A DNA stretch of 64,000 nt from Azovibrio sp. (GTDB taxonomy: Bacteria; Pseudomonadota; Gammaproteobacteria; Burkholderiales; Rhodocyclaceae), in contig JAOAIO010000001.1 of assembly GCA_026414665.1 (NCBI GenBank), positions 13,309-77,308 on the forward strand, written 5' to 3'. Shown here in pieces: positions 63,751 through 64,000 of the stretch (positions are counted from its first letter, which is position 1; the number at the start of each line of letters is the position of its first letter). The notes below the pieces were generated by a model. It did not search any database and was not told the origin of the DNA. It worked only from the letters and a program-made list of their open reading frames with translations. The position numbers and the translations under genes are program-made.

Positions 63751-64000
63751 ATGAAGAAACACATCGACGAGCTGTTGCTGCGCATTCAGGCGCTGCAAGA
63801 AGAGTTGGAAGAGGAGTACCGCAAGCGGCGCGAGGAATTAGAGCAGCGCCGCCTGCAATTGGCCGAGGAATTCTTGCGCACGCAGCGGCGTTACAAGATC
63901 GGCCTGTTCCGCTTTTTGATCCGCAGCCGTTTGCTGGTGGTGTTGACGGCGCCGGTGATCTATGCCGGCTGGATTCCTTTTTTGCTGATGGACTTGTTCG
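63751..64000 (+). CDS. Coiled-coil/membrane protein of unknown function (3' truncated by window edge)
   Basis: Open from ATG 63751 to the window end with no stop, 83 residues visible. Residues 1-50 form a highly charged helix (MKKHIDELLLRIQALQEELEEEY then KRREELEQRRLQLAEEF) suited to a coiled coil. Residues about 62-83 are a hydrophobic segment (LLVVLTAPVIYAGWIPFLLMDLF). The layout resembles a conserved proteobacterial family of unknown function whose C-terminal part is outside the window. Confidence 0.8.
   Translation, partial: MKKHIDELLLRIQALQEELEEEYRKRREELEQRRLQLAEEFLRTQRRYKIGLFRFLIRSRLLVVLTAPVIYAGWIPFLLMDLF

Overview
The window is a compact, high-GC chromosomal segment from a Gram-negative bacterium, most likely a betaproteobacterium (Rhodocyclales, Nitrosomonadales or Hydrogenophilales-like). 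The evidence is the RpoD sequence, an ahcY-tlyA-metF operon behind an SAH riboswitch, metX-metW, a gshA/gshB pair next to a regulatory PTS (EIIA-HPr-EI), ruvC-ruvA-ruvB, ybgC-tolQRAB-pal-cpoB, and smg-dprA / LysM / def-fmt-htpX. These are inferences from gene content; no database was searched. No CRISPR array, insertion sequence, prophage or rRNA was seen, and no stretch over 300 bases lacks a gene or RNA element.

Layout. 1-1.8 kb: 3' part of rpoD and a CAU-anticodon tRNA. 1.8-3.7 kb (minus): metX-metW behind a SAM-II-like riboswitch, a terminator-like hairpin and a short upstream ORF. 3.7-12.6 kb (minus): gshA, a 777-aa membrane protein of unknown function, a gamma-glutamylcyclotransferase-like gene, gshB, apbE, then EIIA, HPr and EI. 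12.6-18.9 kb: a DUF3592-like membrane protein, then a PAS histidine kinase, a single-domain response regulator and a double-REC GGDEF/EAL protein whose EAL domain is cut by an in-frame amber codon. 18.98-22.3 kb: SAH riboswitch with ahcY-tlyA-metF. 22.3-23.8 kb: a yjgR-type ATPase gene broken by a frameshift. 23.8-29.7 kb: yebC, a DMT permease, and ruvC / UbiA prenyltransferase / ruvA / AI-2E permease / ruvB.

29.7-41.1 kb (minus): a 14-gene Mrp supercluster. A complete group-2 Mrp set (fused mrpAB, C, D, E, F, G) is followed without a break by a second set in the order E, F, G, MbhD-like, MbhE/MrpB fusion, C, D, D. That is the order of the ion-translocating half of archaeal Mbh/Mbs/Mbx complexes, but no hydrogenase-like gene is present. 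Nearly all junctions are 4-8 nt overlaps.

41.3-49.2 kb: ybgC-tolQRAB-pal-cpoB, queE, a PilZ protein, queC and a YeeE/YedE sulfur transporter. 49.2-51.4 kb: an SRPBCC protein, an RsuA-type pseudouridine synthase and an OxyR with both redox cysteines. 51.4-59.2 kb: topB, smg, dprA, a LysM protein, def, fmt, htpX. 59.2-63.7 kb: a loosely packed region with an alpha/beta hydrolase, an AraC-type regulator, a cysteine-cluster protein, a HAD phosphatase and uppP. The window ends inside a coiled-coil/membrane protein gene.

Themes: methionine/SAM recycling appears under two RNA switches (SAM-II-like on metX, SAH on ahcY-tlyA-metF); glutathione synthesis shares an operon-like run with a predicted glutathione-turnover enzyme and an unknown membrane protein; and a large cation/proton antiporter locus looks like a duplicated, hydrogenase-free Mbh-type module.
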